Origin: VGJJ01 sp964480705
GTDB taxonomy: Archaea; Iainarchaeota; Iainarchaeia; Iainarchaeales; VGJJ01
Length of the DNA: 64,000 bases
Direction: 5' to 3'
Assembly: GCA_964480705.1 (NCBI GenBank)
Contig: CAYZPC010000001.1
Span: 62,001-126,000, forward strand
Below the pieces are notes generated by a model. The model saw only the letters and a list, made by a program, of their open reading frames with translations. It had not been told where the DNA came from and did no database searches. This document shows positions 51,459 through 59,748 of the stretch, piece by piece. Position numbers and translations under genes: made by a program. The first letter of the stretch is position 1; every line of letters starts with the position of its first letter.

Positions 51459-51911
51459 ATGATACCCATTTCCAATTCCACATCCATTCAACCATCCCTT
51501 TATCCTGCTGCCATGACAGTTCCCATGCAGGCTGAGCTTGAACAGGTGGGAGTAAAACCTCTTCACACTCCGCAAGAAGTTGAAGCCGCTTTCGTCCAAA
51601 AGGACCAGACCATTTTTCTCATCGTAAATTCCGTCTGCGGTTGCGCTGCTGGAAACGCTCGCCCTGCGGTGGCATTGGCGATGCGCCATTCAAAATTGCC
51701 CCAGATAAATGTGACTGTGTTTGCGGGCGTGGACCAAGCTGCCACGAAACGCGCGCGAGAATTCGCGAGCGAAATTCCCCCTTCTTCGCCGAGCATGTTT
51801 TTGTTCAAAAATGGAAAATGCGTGTTCTCTCTTCAACGGCATGAAATTCAAGGGCGCGACCCGCAAGAATTGGCGAAAGAATTAACGAAAGCGTTTGATC
51901 AACATTGTTAA
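51459..51911 (+). CDS. Bacilliredoxin (BrxA/YphP type)
   Basis: 150 residues. NSVCGCAAGNARPAV contains the CGC active site of bacilliredoxins, thioredoxin-fold proteins that remove bacillithiol from proteins in Firmicutes. The C-terminal IQGRDPQELA also matches. GGAGGA precedes the ATG, overlapping the end of the DUF1289 gene. Bacillithiol is not known in archaea, so the natural thiol partner is uncertain. The end overlaps the convergent gene by 4 bases. Confidence 0.85.
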   Translation: MIPISNSTSIQPSLYPAAMTVPMQAELEQVGVKPLHTPQEVEAAFVQKDQTIFLIVNSVCGCAAGNARPAVALAMRHSKLPQINVTVFAGVDQAATKRAREFASEIPPSSPSMFLFKNGKCVFSLQRHEIQGRDPQELAKELTKAFDQHC

Positions 51912-52507
51912 CTTTTATTTTCGTCAAGCCGTTCTAGATATTTTATTAATTTTTCATGAGAATCTATCATCAATGGTCCTGAAAAAGTTTCCAAACTTCC
52001 AAGAACTTGTAATTGTTGGTATGCAATGGGCACAATGTAACTTTTTGATCTCAAATCTTCTATCATTCCATTAACCTCATTAATTGCAAAAAACGTTTTC
52101 CATAATGAAAATAATAATTCATCATCGGCGATAGAATTACTTCTCAGTGCTTCTTCAAGAATTAACGTACTCATTCGGCCGCCAATGACTAGCATTGGAC
52201 TGTTCTCATCTTCGGCATAATATGCTGGATTTTGAAGAAAATTATTAGTAAAAGACAAGTTGCCTTCTAGTTCCCGTGTTAGTGCAACAATCAATGCTCG
52301 ATGATTTTTTTTCGTGAGCTCAATCTCTTTTTGTTGTTGTTCGCTAAACTGATCAATAGAGATTTTTATTTGCTCACTGGCAAGTGTGACTTGTTCTCTT
52401 GCGGTATTGAGATTACTAAGTGCTAAGATTAATGCTGTTACCCCGATGGCTATACCTAACAAAGATAAAATTAGATTAATTTGTTCTGGCGTGAGTTTAG
52501 TGTTCAT
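51908..52507 (-). CDS. Hypothetical anchored coiled-coil protein next to tRNA-Ser
   Basis: 199 residues. An N-terminal membrane helix (LILSLLGIAIGVTALILAL) is followed by a coiled coil (about 30-70) and a helical domain. The DNA is more A/T-rich than its neighbours. The ATG begins 4 bases after the 3' end of tRNA-Ser on the same strand, and no promoter space exists between them. This suggests cotranscription with the tRNA or a recent insertion. No family recognised. Confidence 0.6.
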   Translation of the reverse strand: MNTKLTPEQINLILSLLGIAIGVTALILALSNLNTAREQVTLASEQIKISIDQFSEQQQKEIELTKKNHRALIVALTRELEGNLSFTNNFLQNPAYYAEDENSPMLVIGGRMSTLILEEALRSNSIADDELLFSLWKTFFAINEVNGMIEDLRSKSYIVPIAYQQLQVLGSLETFSGPLMIDSHEKLIKYLERLDENKS

Positions 52508-52511
52508 AATA

Positions 52512-52595
52512 CGCGGAGTGAGGGATTCGAACCCTCGCCTGGTTTCCCAGAACAGCTTAGCAGGCTGCCGCTATAGACCACTCTGCCAACTCCGC
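52512..52595 (-). tRNA. tRNA-Ser (anticodon GCT)
   Basis: 84 bases. The acceptor stem GCGGAGT/ACTCCGC is perfect. The anticodon loop CTGCTAA gives GCT, and the long variable arm is typical of tRNA-Ser. The T arm has GTTCGAATC, and the discriminator is G. CCA is not encoded. Palindromic repeat copy 3 abuts its 5' end. Confidence 0.95.
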
Positions 52596-52628
52596 AAACT
52601 TTTTTAGAAAAAAAGTTTGATCAAAAAA
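52595..52628. repeat. Palindromic repeat, copy 3 (inverse orientation)
   Basis: CAAACTTTTTT, AGA spacer, then AAAAAAAGTTTGATCAAAAA. It touches the 5' end of tRNA-Ser, where the tRNA promoter should be; ACCAAACTTTGCG at 52633-52645 echoes its arm. Confidence 0.65.
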
Positions 52629-52703
52629 ACAGACCAAACTTTGCGTCTAAAACGCAGGTTGCCCTCGGCTATCCTAAAAATAGAACTACCAATGCAGCCT
52701 GCT

Positions 52704-52727
52704 ATAGGTTGTGCGCCTCAAACCTAT
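52704..52727 (-). terminator. Hairpin after nikR
   Basis: ATAGGTT (52704-52710) pairs perfectly with AACCTAT (52721-52727). Read on the minus strand it follows the nikR stop, with a T-rich stretch further on. The 172-base gap 52596-52767 otherwise holds repeat copy 3. Confidence 0.4.
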
Positions 52728-52767
52728 TATAAAGGTTGATTCCACGGTCGCGGTTGGAAGTGTTTTT

Positions 52768-53154
52768 TTACACCACGAGGAGTTTTACGAGGTTTACTTT
52801 TTTGCTGGTCTGCAATGTATTGGTGAGTTTTTTCACCATTTCGGCGGGTCCCTTTACAATAAACAATTCCAAACACACGTGGTTTTCCAAGTGGTTGTGG
52901 ATTTGAGTCTTGATAATGTGCTGGAATGCATGCCGCGTGGTTGAAACCATCTCGGTTTGCTCATCTGGATGTACTACTAATACGACCCCATCGACTTCCC
53001 CTGAAAGTTTACGGGATTGTTTTTGGTCATTTGAAAACAAGCGAATGCACTGTCGAATAGTTTCACTGCGTCCTGAAAAACCTAGTTCTTTCTGCAGTTT
53101 ATCCAATTCTTGGAGCGATTGCTCATCGAGTGACATGCTAATAATTTCGGCCAT
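52768..53154 (-). CDS. nikR: NikR nickel-responsive regulator
   Basis: 128 residues. The ribbon-helix-helix DNA-binding domain is at the N-terminus (ISMSLDEQSLQELDKL to SRSETIRQCIR-like region), followed by an ACT-like metal domain. The nickel ligands of E. coli NikR (H76, H87, H89, C95) correspond to H75, H86, H88 and C94, within TQIHNHLENHVCLELF. It is divergent from a ZIP transporter gene, with an inverted repeat between them that could be the operator. Confidence 0.9.
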   Translation of the reverse strand: MAEIISMSLDEQSLQELDKLQKELGFSGRSETIRQCIRLFSNDQKQSRKLSGEVDGVVLVVHPDEQTEMVSTTRHAFQHIIKTQIHNHLENHVCLELFIVKGPAEMVKKLTNTLQTSKKVNLVKLLVV

Positions 53155-53160
53155 AACGGG

Positions 53161-53203
53161 TGTTAATAATCAAAGACTCAAAACAACACTATAGTTATTA
53201 ACA
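53161..53203. promoter_or_regulatory. Candidate NikR operator
   Basis: TGTTAATAA (53161-53169) and TTATTAACA (53195-53203) form a perfect 9-base inverted repeat with a 25-base spacer in the nikR-ZIP intergenic region. The left half begins 7 bases upstream of the nikR start; the right half precedes the TTAAAAA box for the ZIP gene. Confidence 0.55.
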
Positions 53204-53250
53204 TCTGGCTTAAAAACTATTATCTCTTTTGTGAGTGTGTAGGTGACTTC

Positions 53251-54057
53251 ATGGATAGTTCTTTCTGGTATGCAATTGGTGCCGTTCTCTTAGTTAGTTT
53301 TGTCTCTCTCATTGGAGTGCTTACTCTTTCCCTTAATCAAAAGCGTTTGCGCACGAGCCTCGTGTTTATTGTCGCATTTGCCGCGGGGGCATTGTTCGGA
53401 GATGTGTTTGTTCATTTGCTTCCGGAAGCGGTGGAGGATTTGGGTTTTACGCTCGATGTTTCTCTGGCCGTGTTGTCTGGTATTGTAGTCATGTTTGTCG
53501 TGGAGAAAATTATTCATTGGAGACACTGCCACTATCCCGAAGTCGAGGATGAGGAAGAGGAGAACAGTGTCAAGCACCTTCCTCATCATGCGCACGCGCA
53601 TGCCTCACACAAGCATCCTTTTGCGTGGGTGAATTTAGTGGGTGATAGTGTGCATAATTTCATTGATGGTATTGTCATTGGTGCCGCGTTCATGGTGAGT
53701 ATTCCCGCGGGAATTGCCACTACTCTTGCGGTAATTTTTCATGAAATTCCTCAAGAGATTGGAGACTTTGGCGTATTATTGCATGGTGGTTTTTCGGCGC
53801 GAGAAGCACTTGTTTTGAATCTCGTCACCGCTCTGACAGCGGTATTGGGCGCCGTTCTCGTGTTTGCGTTGGGAGAATTGGTGGATGGTATTTCCATTTG
53901 GCTCGTTCCCTTTGCTGCGGGGTCTTTTTTGTATATTGCGGGGAGCGATTTAATTCCCGAGCTGCACAAAGAGGTTGCTTGGAAAAAGTCTGCCGGGCAA
54001 TTAGTTAGCTTTTTGCTCGGAATAGCAGTAATGGTTGCATTGCTGGGTTTGGAGTAA
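53251..54057 (+). CDS. ZIP-family metal transporter
   Basis: 268 residues, about eight membrane segments. HNFIDGIVIG and HEIPQEIGDFG are the conserved metal-transport helices. A histidine-rich loop (HHAHAHASHKH, about residues 111-122) probably binds metal. It imports Zn, Fe, Mn or Ni. Its position beside nikR suggests nickel or another NikR-sensed metal. Confidence 0.9.
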   Translation: MDSSFWYAIGAVLLVSFVSLIGVLTLSLNQKRLRTSLVFIVAFAAGALFGDVFVHLLPEAVEDLGFTLDVSLAVLSGIVVMFVVEKIIHWRHCHYPEVEDEEEENSVKHLPHHAHAHASHKHPFAWVNLVGDSVHNFIDGIVIGAAFMVSIPAGIATTLAVIFHEIPQEIGDFGVLLHGGFSAREALVLNLVTALTAVLGAVLVFALGELVDGISIWLVPFAAGSFLYIAGSDLIPELHKEVAWKKSAGQLVSFLLGIAVMVALLGLE

Positions 54058-54065
54058 TCGTGTGA

Positions 54066-54536
54066 TTAAACACCCGTGTTTTCCACGAGTGTTTCTTCCA
54101 CAATCTTCTTCCGGCAAATTTTTTGTCCATCCAAGCTCGTGTTTGCCAATTCGATGGTTTGGCACGTGCACGCTGCGGCGCGCGTGTCAATCAATAATTC
54201 TTCTCCCTGTAAATTTTTTCCATTTAGTTGAGCCGCATTCACACATTCATCCAAGTAGGTTTGTTTCCACTCATAATTAGGATCGCCCCACTCGGGTTGG
54301 GGTTGGTCTTCGGGTGGACAATTTTGCGAGATACATTCTTGGGCGGGGTACGCATTCAGCGCATACACGCAATCCTCATCTACTTCACACGCGGCTCCCG
54401 CGACTAGTTTTCCTATTCCGGGAACAACTCCTTCATCAACTCCTTCGAGGGGGTTTCCCGTGTTTGCGTTATTTTGAATACACCCTAGGAGGGTGAGGGT
54501 TAGCAGGAGGGCTCCTGCGGCGAGTAGGTTTTTCAT
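54066..54536 (-). CDS. Cysteine-rich lipoprotein-like secreted protein
   Basis: 156 residues. An N-terminal hydrophobic segment ending LTLLGCIQNN is a lipobox-like cleavage site. The mature part has eight or so cysteines (CEVDEDCV, CISQNC, CTCQ), likely disulfide-bonded. The start at 54536 has an AATAAATAG box about 30 bases upstream. Function unknown. Confidence 0.65.
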   Translation of the reverse strand: MKNLLAAGALLLTLTLLGCIQNNANTGNPLEGVDEGVVPGIGKLVAGAACEVDEDCVYALNAYPAQECISQNCPPEDQPQPEWGDPNYEWKQTYLDECVNAAQLNGKNLQGEELLIDTRAAACTCQTIELANTSLDGQKICRKKIVEETLVENTGV

Positions 54537-54639
54537 TCTAGTTGTGTGAAATTCCCCCAATAAATAGGTTTGGAAACCCCTCGTTGAGCGTTGGCAGAAT
54601 GGGGTTTAAAACATTCATTCGGCCTCAGGTATAGTATCC

Positions 54640-56196
54640 ATGACTTCCCCCTCCTCGCTTATTTTGACCGCGTTGCGCGATGGAAAAGAGTTTTCCCTTC
54701 ATGAGTTGGTTCAAACCACCGCACAACAAGCCGATGCATTGCGTCGTGTCTTAGTCGAATTAGAGGAAAAAGCCCTTGTTCGTGTCACACGCGAAAAGAT
54801 CGATCGTTTAGTTCTGACACCAACCGGTATAGCGATTTGCGAGCGTAAACTTTTTCCTGAAGAGATATTGTATAGTGTTCTCGTAGACGTGAAAAGTGTT
54901 CCGTTCAAGAAAGCTATGGCTGATTTTCAAGTTTTGGCGATTAAATATGGTTCTTCTGCTAAAGAATCTGTAAAAGAATTCACTGCTGCTTTTGGTTTAT
55001 GCAAAAGAAAAAATTTTGTTGAGGTTATTATTGGTGGTGATTTAGTTTTAACTCCGCTTGGAAAAATTGGTCTTAATAATATCCCGGAAAAAAAAGTTTT
55101 AGAGGCGATTTTTCGCGGGGAAAACCCATCAGACAATCCAAAGATTATTTCTGAGTTGCACGCCCGCGGACTTATCACGAGTAAATCGCACACGACTGAA
55201 ACCATTCAAATCACGAGTGAAGGAAAAGCATTCCTCTCAAGTGGAAAAAAATTAGATTCACATGCGAACCAACTCGGTTTGCTCACTCCCCAAATGCTGG
55301 CCAGCGGCACGTGGAAAAATGCGTCATTCAAACCCTATGATGTCACATTAGGCGTGGAAGAGCGTTTCCCGGGAAGAATTCACCCCTTGCGAAATGTCAT
55401 GCGCGATGTGCGCCAAATCATGGTGGAATTAGGCTTTGAGGAAATGGACTCCGGATTAGTGGAGAGTGCGTTTTGGAACATGGACGCGATGTTCATTCCG
55501 CAAGATCATCCTGCGCGAGAGGTGCAGGATACCTTTTATTTGCCCGGCAAAGCGGTGCTTGAAAACGCGGAGTTAATTAAGCGTGTCAAAGCCATGCATG
55601 AGCACGGTGGAAAAACCGGTTCCAGAGGTTTTGGATACGATTGGGATCCTCGCGTCGCGGAGCAATTGTTGCTGCGCACCCACACCACGGCCACCACCTT
55701 TAGAGAGTTATCCAAAAGCGCTAAACACCCCCAAAAGAAATTTGCTATTGGGCGAATTTTTAGAAATGAAGCCATTGATGCGACTCACTTGGCGGAATTC
55801 CACCAAGTCGAAGGATACATTATGGGTGAGGGTTTGACCCTGCGTCACTTGATGGGAATTATTACCGAATTTTATTCCAAGCTTGGTCTCACCAAAATTA
55901 GATTCAAACCCACGTACAACCCGTACACGGAACCCTCCATGGAGGCAGCAGCCTATAATCCGCAATTAGGAAAATGGGTGGAGCTCATCAACTCCGGAAT
56001 GTTTCGTAAAGAAAGCCTCGCACCCTTTGGAATTGATGTTCCAGTCATTGCGTGGGGTTTTGGTTTGGAACGCTTAGCCTTATTCATGTATGAAAAATCC
56101 ACCCTGCGAGAAATTATGGGCCCCGATGTCGATGTGGATTTCATTCGAAATTATCCATTTACACAACACCAATTGGGAGTGAACAAGCATGGTTAG
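54640..56196 (+). CDS. pheS: Phenylalanyl-tRNA synthetase alpha subunit
   Basis: 518 residues. N-terminal winged-helix domains (LILTALRDGKEFSLHELV, then another near residue 85) precede the class II catalytic core: motif 2 RIFRNEAIDATHLAEFHQVE and motif 3 GFGLERLALFMY. It forms a heterotetramer with PheT to charge tRNA-Phe. The end overlaps pheT by 8 bases. A TTTAAAA box is about 32 bases upstream. Confidence 0.95.
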   Translation: MTSPSSLILTALRDGKEFSLHELVQTTAQQADALRRVLVELEEKALVRVTREKIDRLVLTPTGIAICERKLFPEEILYSVLVDVKSVPFKKAMADFQVLAIKYGSSAKESVKEFTAAFGLCKRKNFVEVIIGGDLVLTPLGKIGLNNIPEKKVLEAIFRGENPSDNPKIISELHARGLITSKSHTTETIQITSEGKAFLSSGKKLDSHANQLGLLTPQMLASGTWKNASFKPYDVTLGVEERFPGRIHPLRNVMRDVRQIMVELGFEEMDSGLVESAFWNMDAMFIPQDHPAREVQDTFYLPGKAVLENAELIKRVKAMHEHGGKTGSRGFGYDWDPRVAEQLLLRTHTTATTFRELSKSAKHPQKKFAIGRIFRNEAIDATHLAEFHQVEGYIMGEGLTLRHLMGIITEFYSKLGLTKIRFKPTYNPYTEPSMEAAAYNPQLGKWVELINSGMFRKESLAPFGIDVPVIAWGFGLERLALFMYEKSTLREIMGPDVDVDFIRNYPFTQHQLGVNKHG

Positions 56197-57841
56197 CGTG
56201 GACACCTCCCTCGAAAAGTTAAACCTGTATTTGAAGAAGCCCCTCTCGCTGGAAAAGCTCGAGCAAACTCTTTTTCAGATGGGTCAGGAAGTGGATGAAA
56301 ACAACCCGGACGCGTTGAAAATTGACATCACGGCCGACCGACCGGATATGGTTTCTACTGCTGGAATCGCACGCGCCCTCAATGCCTATTTGGGCCACAC
56401 GAACGGTTTCCCTCGCGTGGAGCGAAAAAAATCCACCTATGAGTTGCACGTGGAAAAGTCCGTCGCGGGTGTGCGCCCCTACACGGCAGCCATGGTCGTG
56501 AAAAATATTTCCCTCACGCAAGAGAAATTGGATGAGCTCATTTGGGTTCAGGAAAAAATTCACGCAACATTTGCGCGCGAACGAAAAAAAGCGGCGATTG
56601 GAATTTACCCTCTGAAAAAAATTCACTGGCCCATTTCTTTCCTCGCGCAAACCCCGGATAAAATTACCTTCCAACCTTTGGGTGGGAGCAAGCCTCTTTC
56701 GGGAAAAGAAATTCTGCTCGAGCACGCCACCGGAAAAAAATACGCGCATTTACTTGAACATTTGCCCGTGTATCCGGTGTTTCGCGATAGTATTGGAAAT
56801 GTTTTGTCGATGCCCCCCATCATTAATTCTCACAATGTTGGACAAGTTTCTCTTTCCGACCGCGACCTTTTTGTGGAAGTCTCCGGGCACTATTGGCCAA
56901 CCGTTTCAGTCATTCTCGACATTCTCGCCTATCTCTTTTCGGACATGAAGGGAGACATTCACGAAGTTCATGTGAGTTATTCCCATGAAAACACTCCACG
57001 TGTGACTCCTGAATTGGGAAAAATCACGCAAACCTTAGATGTAGAGTTGGTCAATCAAACCCTCGGCACCGCATTTAATGAGAAGCAGGTCGCTGAACTC
57101 GCCGAGCGCATGATGTATTCGGTTGTGAAATCAAATCCTAAACAGCTCGTACTGGAAACCCCTGCGTTTCGCGTGGATGTGTTGCACCCCCTAGACGTGG
57201 TGGATGACATTGCTCGCGCGTATGGTTTTGACAACCTCTCTCCATTGAGTGTGAATGTTTCCACGCGCGGAAGCATTTTGCCTCAAACGCGCTTGAATGA
57301 AGATGTTCGTGCGTGCGTGACGGGGTTAGGTTTCCATGAAGTCATGACCTGGGTTCTATCCTCTCATGAGCATCATTTCACATCATTCGAACGCGCGGAG
57401 AGTCCGCACGTTAAGTTGGGCGTGGTGAAAGAGCAAGGTTTAACGATGGTGCGCAACGCGCTGTATCCCGAAACCATTCGCGCGTTGCTCGCGAATCGAA
57501 GCAAGAAAGCTCCTTTCAAACTTTTTGAATTAGATCAGGTGGTGGACATTCATTCCAACACCGACACGGGCACGCGCACGCATTACAAGTTGTGCCTCGT
57601 CCTCTCGCACGCCAATGCCACATTTGATGAAATGAAAGGCTACACCGAAGCGTTAGCCCGCGCCCTAGGAGAAAAATCCACATTCTCTCCCGCTGCGCTG
57701 AGTGGTTTCATTGAGGGCCGCTGCGCGAATGTGAGCATTGGAAAATTTCATGGTTTTTTGGGAGAAATGCACCCGAGTGTGCTTTCCAAATTGAGCGTGA
57801 GTCTCCCGAGCGTGGTGTTTGAGATATATCTCTCGAAATAA
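56189..57841 (+). CDS. pheT: Phenylalanyl-tRNA synthetase beta subunit
   Basis: 550 residues, the archaeal/eukaryotic length, without the bacterial N-terminal tRNA-binding extension. LKIDITADRPDMVSTAGIAR is the B1 region, DVLHPLDVVDDIARAYG lies in B5, and FKLFELDQVVD lies in the class II-like core. It overlaps pheS by 8 bases and is translationally coupled. Confidence 0.95.
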   Translation: MVSVDTSLEKLNLYLKKPLSLEKLEQTLFQMGQEVDENNPDALKIDITADRPDMVSTAGIARALNAYLGHTNGFPRVERKKSTYELHVEKSVAGVRPYTAAMVVKNISLTQEKLDELIWVQEKIHATFARERKKAAIGIYPLKKIHWPISFLAQTPDKITFQPLGGSKPLSGKEILLEHATGKKYAHLLEHLPVYPVFRDSIGNVLSMPPIINSHNVGQVSLSDRDLFVEVSGHYWPTVSVILDILAYLFSDMKGDIHEVHVSYSHENTPRVTPELGKITQTLDVELVNQTLGTAFNEKQVAELAERMMYSVVKSNPKQLVLETPAFRVDVLHPLDVVDDIARAYGFDNLSPLSVNVSTRGSILPQTRLNEDVRACVTGLGFHEVMTWVLSSHEHHFTSFERAESPHVKLGVVKEQGLTMVRNALYPETIRALLANRSKKAPFKLFELDQVVDIHSNTDTGTRTHYKLCLVLSHANATFDEMKGYTEALARALGEKSTFSPAALSGFIEGRCANVSIGKFHGFLGEMHPSVLSKLSVSLPSVVFEIYLSK

Positions 57842-57849
57842 TTGGCCAA

Positions 57850-58587
57850 TTAATATTTTGTTTTCTTGAATGCATCATTAAAGTGGTGCGCGCAGAGCAT
57901 GCTCGTGTCCAAATAGAGTGTAAATCCGCTTGCCTTTGCATCTCGCGTAAAATAAATATCATCACTTGCGCGTTTTTCCAAATCCACTCTGAATTTAATT
58001 TTCTCCAACGCATTTTTTGAAATGAGAATGCACCCTACTCCGCAATATGCAATTTCCATAATGCGCGCGGGAAATAAATTCATGAAACCCAGGGATTGCA
58101 CCGCGTCTTCATTCGCATTATTAGCCGCATCTGTTCCTGCCATTACCACTAAATGTTTCCCATCCTCTTTTGTTTGCTGATTGAGATACACTCCCGAACA
58201 AATATCTTTTTCGCGCGCGAGCAATCGCTCAATTACATCTCGCGGGGGCACAATATCCTGTTCAAGGGAGAGGAAGTGCGTGTATTCATTTTTCAAAAAA
58301 TAGTCTCGGATGAGATTTCGTCCATTTACTAATCGTTCGCGCGCGTGCTCAGGAGGATTCTTCGTGTGCGTGATAATGAGTTTTTTTTCGGGATTATTTT
58401 TTTTCCACGCTTCAAATTTTTGGTGAATGAGTTCAGCATATTCTTCTGTGGGGGAATTATCCTCTATCATCACATCATAGTGTGGATACGTCAGGCCTTC
58501 AATCCCTTTCACGTAGGCATCGAGCGAGTCTGTTTTGAGAACGTGTGTAGGGCAACCCACTAGAATTCGTGGCGCGTGATTCGCCAT
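57850..58587 (-). CDS. Glycosyltransferase-like protein (GT-A fold)
   Basis: 245 residues. RILVGCPTHVLKTDSLDAYV, then MIEDNSPTEEY, resembles the nucleotide-sugar half of family 2 glycosyltransferases. FLSLEQDIVPPRDVIERLL takes the place of the DxD motif (EQD). No membrane segment. It follows eL33 after 10 bases on the same strand, so it is probably cotranscribed with it. Acceptor unknown. Confidence 0.6.
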   Translation of the reverse strand: MANHAPRILVGCPTHVLKTDSLDAYVKGIEGLTYPHYDVMIEDNSPTEEYAELIHQKFEAWKKNNPEKKLIITHTKNPPEHARERLVNGRNLIRDYFLKNEYTHFLSLEQDIVPPRDVIERLLAREKDICSGVYLNQQTKEDGKHLVVMAGTDAANNANEDAVQSLGFMNLFPARIMEIAYCGVGCILISKNALEKIKFRVDLEKRASDDIYFTRDAKASGFTLYLDTSMLCAHHFNDAFKKTKY

Positions 58588-58597
58588 TTTGACCGCC

Positions 58598-58858
58598 TTA
58601 TTCGGCAATGGAGACTTGGCTTCCAATGGCTTGTCCGGGCAATCCTTTCTCGAATTTTACTCGGACGGCGCCGGAATTACCGTGTGCGGCCATAATCTTT
58701 CCCACAATGGGCTTGTCCGCGGTGCTTTTCCACGTGACTTTCTTTCCGTTAAGCGTAGATGCCTTGGCGCGTGTCTCAAATCCGGAGACTTCCACAATAT
58801 ACTGTGTCGAGTGCTGCGTGTTTCGTCCGCGGCGATAGTTCTTCAAAATTCCGTGCAT
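58598..58858 (-). CDS. rpl35ae: Ribosomal protein eL33 (L35Ae)
   Basis: 86 residues. HGILKNYRRGRNTQHSTQYIVEV and GKIMAAHGNSGAVRVKFEKGLPGQAIG match L35Ae, a large-subunit protein shared by archaea and eukaryotes and absent from bacteria. It is a firm marker of an archaeal genome. A TTTATAAA box is about 30 bases upstream. Confidence 0.95.
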   Translation of the reverse strand: MHGILKNYRRGRNTQHSTQYIVEVSGFETRAKASTLNGKKVTWKSTADKPIVGKIMAAHGNSGAVRVKFEKGLPGQAIGSQVSIAE

Positions 58859-58995
58859 CATATACTACCAAAACCCCCAAAAAACGTTTATAAAGTAACC
58901 TTTTTGGAGGTGCTTCAAAACACTCCCTTCTAACCCCGTTACCACCCCCCCTTTCCACGCGTGCCCATTTAAGGAAAACCGGCCCTTTTTCTCTC

Positions 58996-59655
58996 ATGTT
59001 GATTGCAGGCGTTGATGAAGCCGGCCGGGGACCGGCCATTGGACCCATGGTCCTGGCGGTCGCCCTCATTTCGTCTGAAAAGGAGGAAATTCTCCATGAA
59101 TTAGGGGCACGCGACTCTAAACTCATTCCCGAACCAGAGCGTGTCCGACTATACCCCCTCATGCAGCAAACCCTTTCTCATTATGCCACGTATCACCTTT
59201 CCGCACCCGAAATGGATGCCCTGATGGAGCGTGACTCCCTGAATGAGATTGAGGCGATGAAGATTGGGGCGCTGCTCAATGAATTGCCCGTGAAACCCGA
59301 CCTCGTGTACGTGGACTCTCCCGATCCTCTCGCGAGTAATTTTGCGCGGCGCATTGAGAGTTACATTTCATTCAAACCAAAAATTGTCGCGGAGCATAAA
59401 GCGGATGTAAATTATCCCATTGTCTCTGCCGCGTCCATCTTAGCCAAAGTGGAGCGCGATAATGTCATTAAAGAGTTGCAAAAACAATACGATTCTTTTG
59501 GAGACATTGGTTCCGGCTACTCGCATGATGAACGAACTATTTCTTTTTTGAAAAAATATTTGAGCATGCATCAAACGCTTCCCTCGTGCGCGCGCCAAAA
59601 GTGGGGAACAAACGTTCGATTAATGGATGCCAAATATCAAACCAAACTTTTTTAA
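58996..59655 (+). CDS. rnhB: Ribonuclease HII
   Basis: 219 residues. GVDEAGRGPAIGP carries the first catalytic Asp-Glu, the ARDSKLI motif follows, and the final pair comes from YVDSPDP and ADVNYPIVSAASILAKVERD. It removes RNA primers and ribonucleotides from DNA. A TTTAA box is 26 bases before the ATG. Confidence 0.95.
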   Translation: MLIAGVDEAGRGPAIGPMVLAVALISSEKEEILHELGARDSKLIPEPERVRLYPLMQQTLSHYATYHLSAPEMDALMERDSLNEIEAMKIGALLNELPVKPDLVYVDSPDPLASNFARRIESYISFKPKIVAEHKADVNYPIVSAASILAKVERDNVIKELQKQYDSFGDIGSGYSHDERTISFLKKYLSMHQTLPSCARQKWGTNVRLMDAKYQTKLF

Positions 59656-59725
59656 TAAACCAAGCAAACGAAGTTTGCGGGCATCGCAAACCTTTTGGTT
59701 TGCAATGAAGTTTGATCAAAAAATA
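59641..59725. repeat. Palindromic repeat, copy 4 (long form)
   Basis: The outer arms ACCAAACTTTTTT and AAGTTTGATCAAAAAA match the shorter copies. Between them lie CAAACGAAGTTTG and a perfect GCAAACC-TTTT-GGTTTGC hairpin. It begins inside the last codons of rnhB and fills the gap to the next gene. Confidence 0.65.
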
Positions 59726-59748
59726 CTCACAAAGATTTTTTTTATAAA

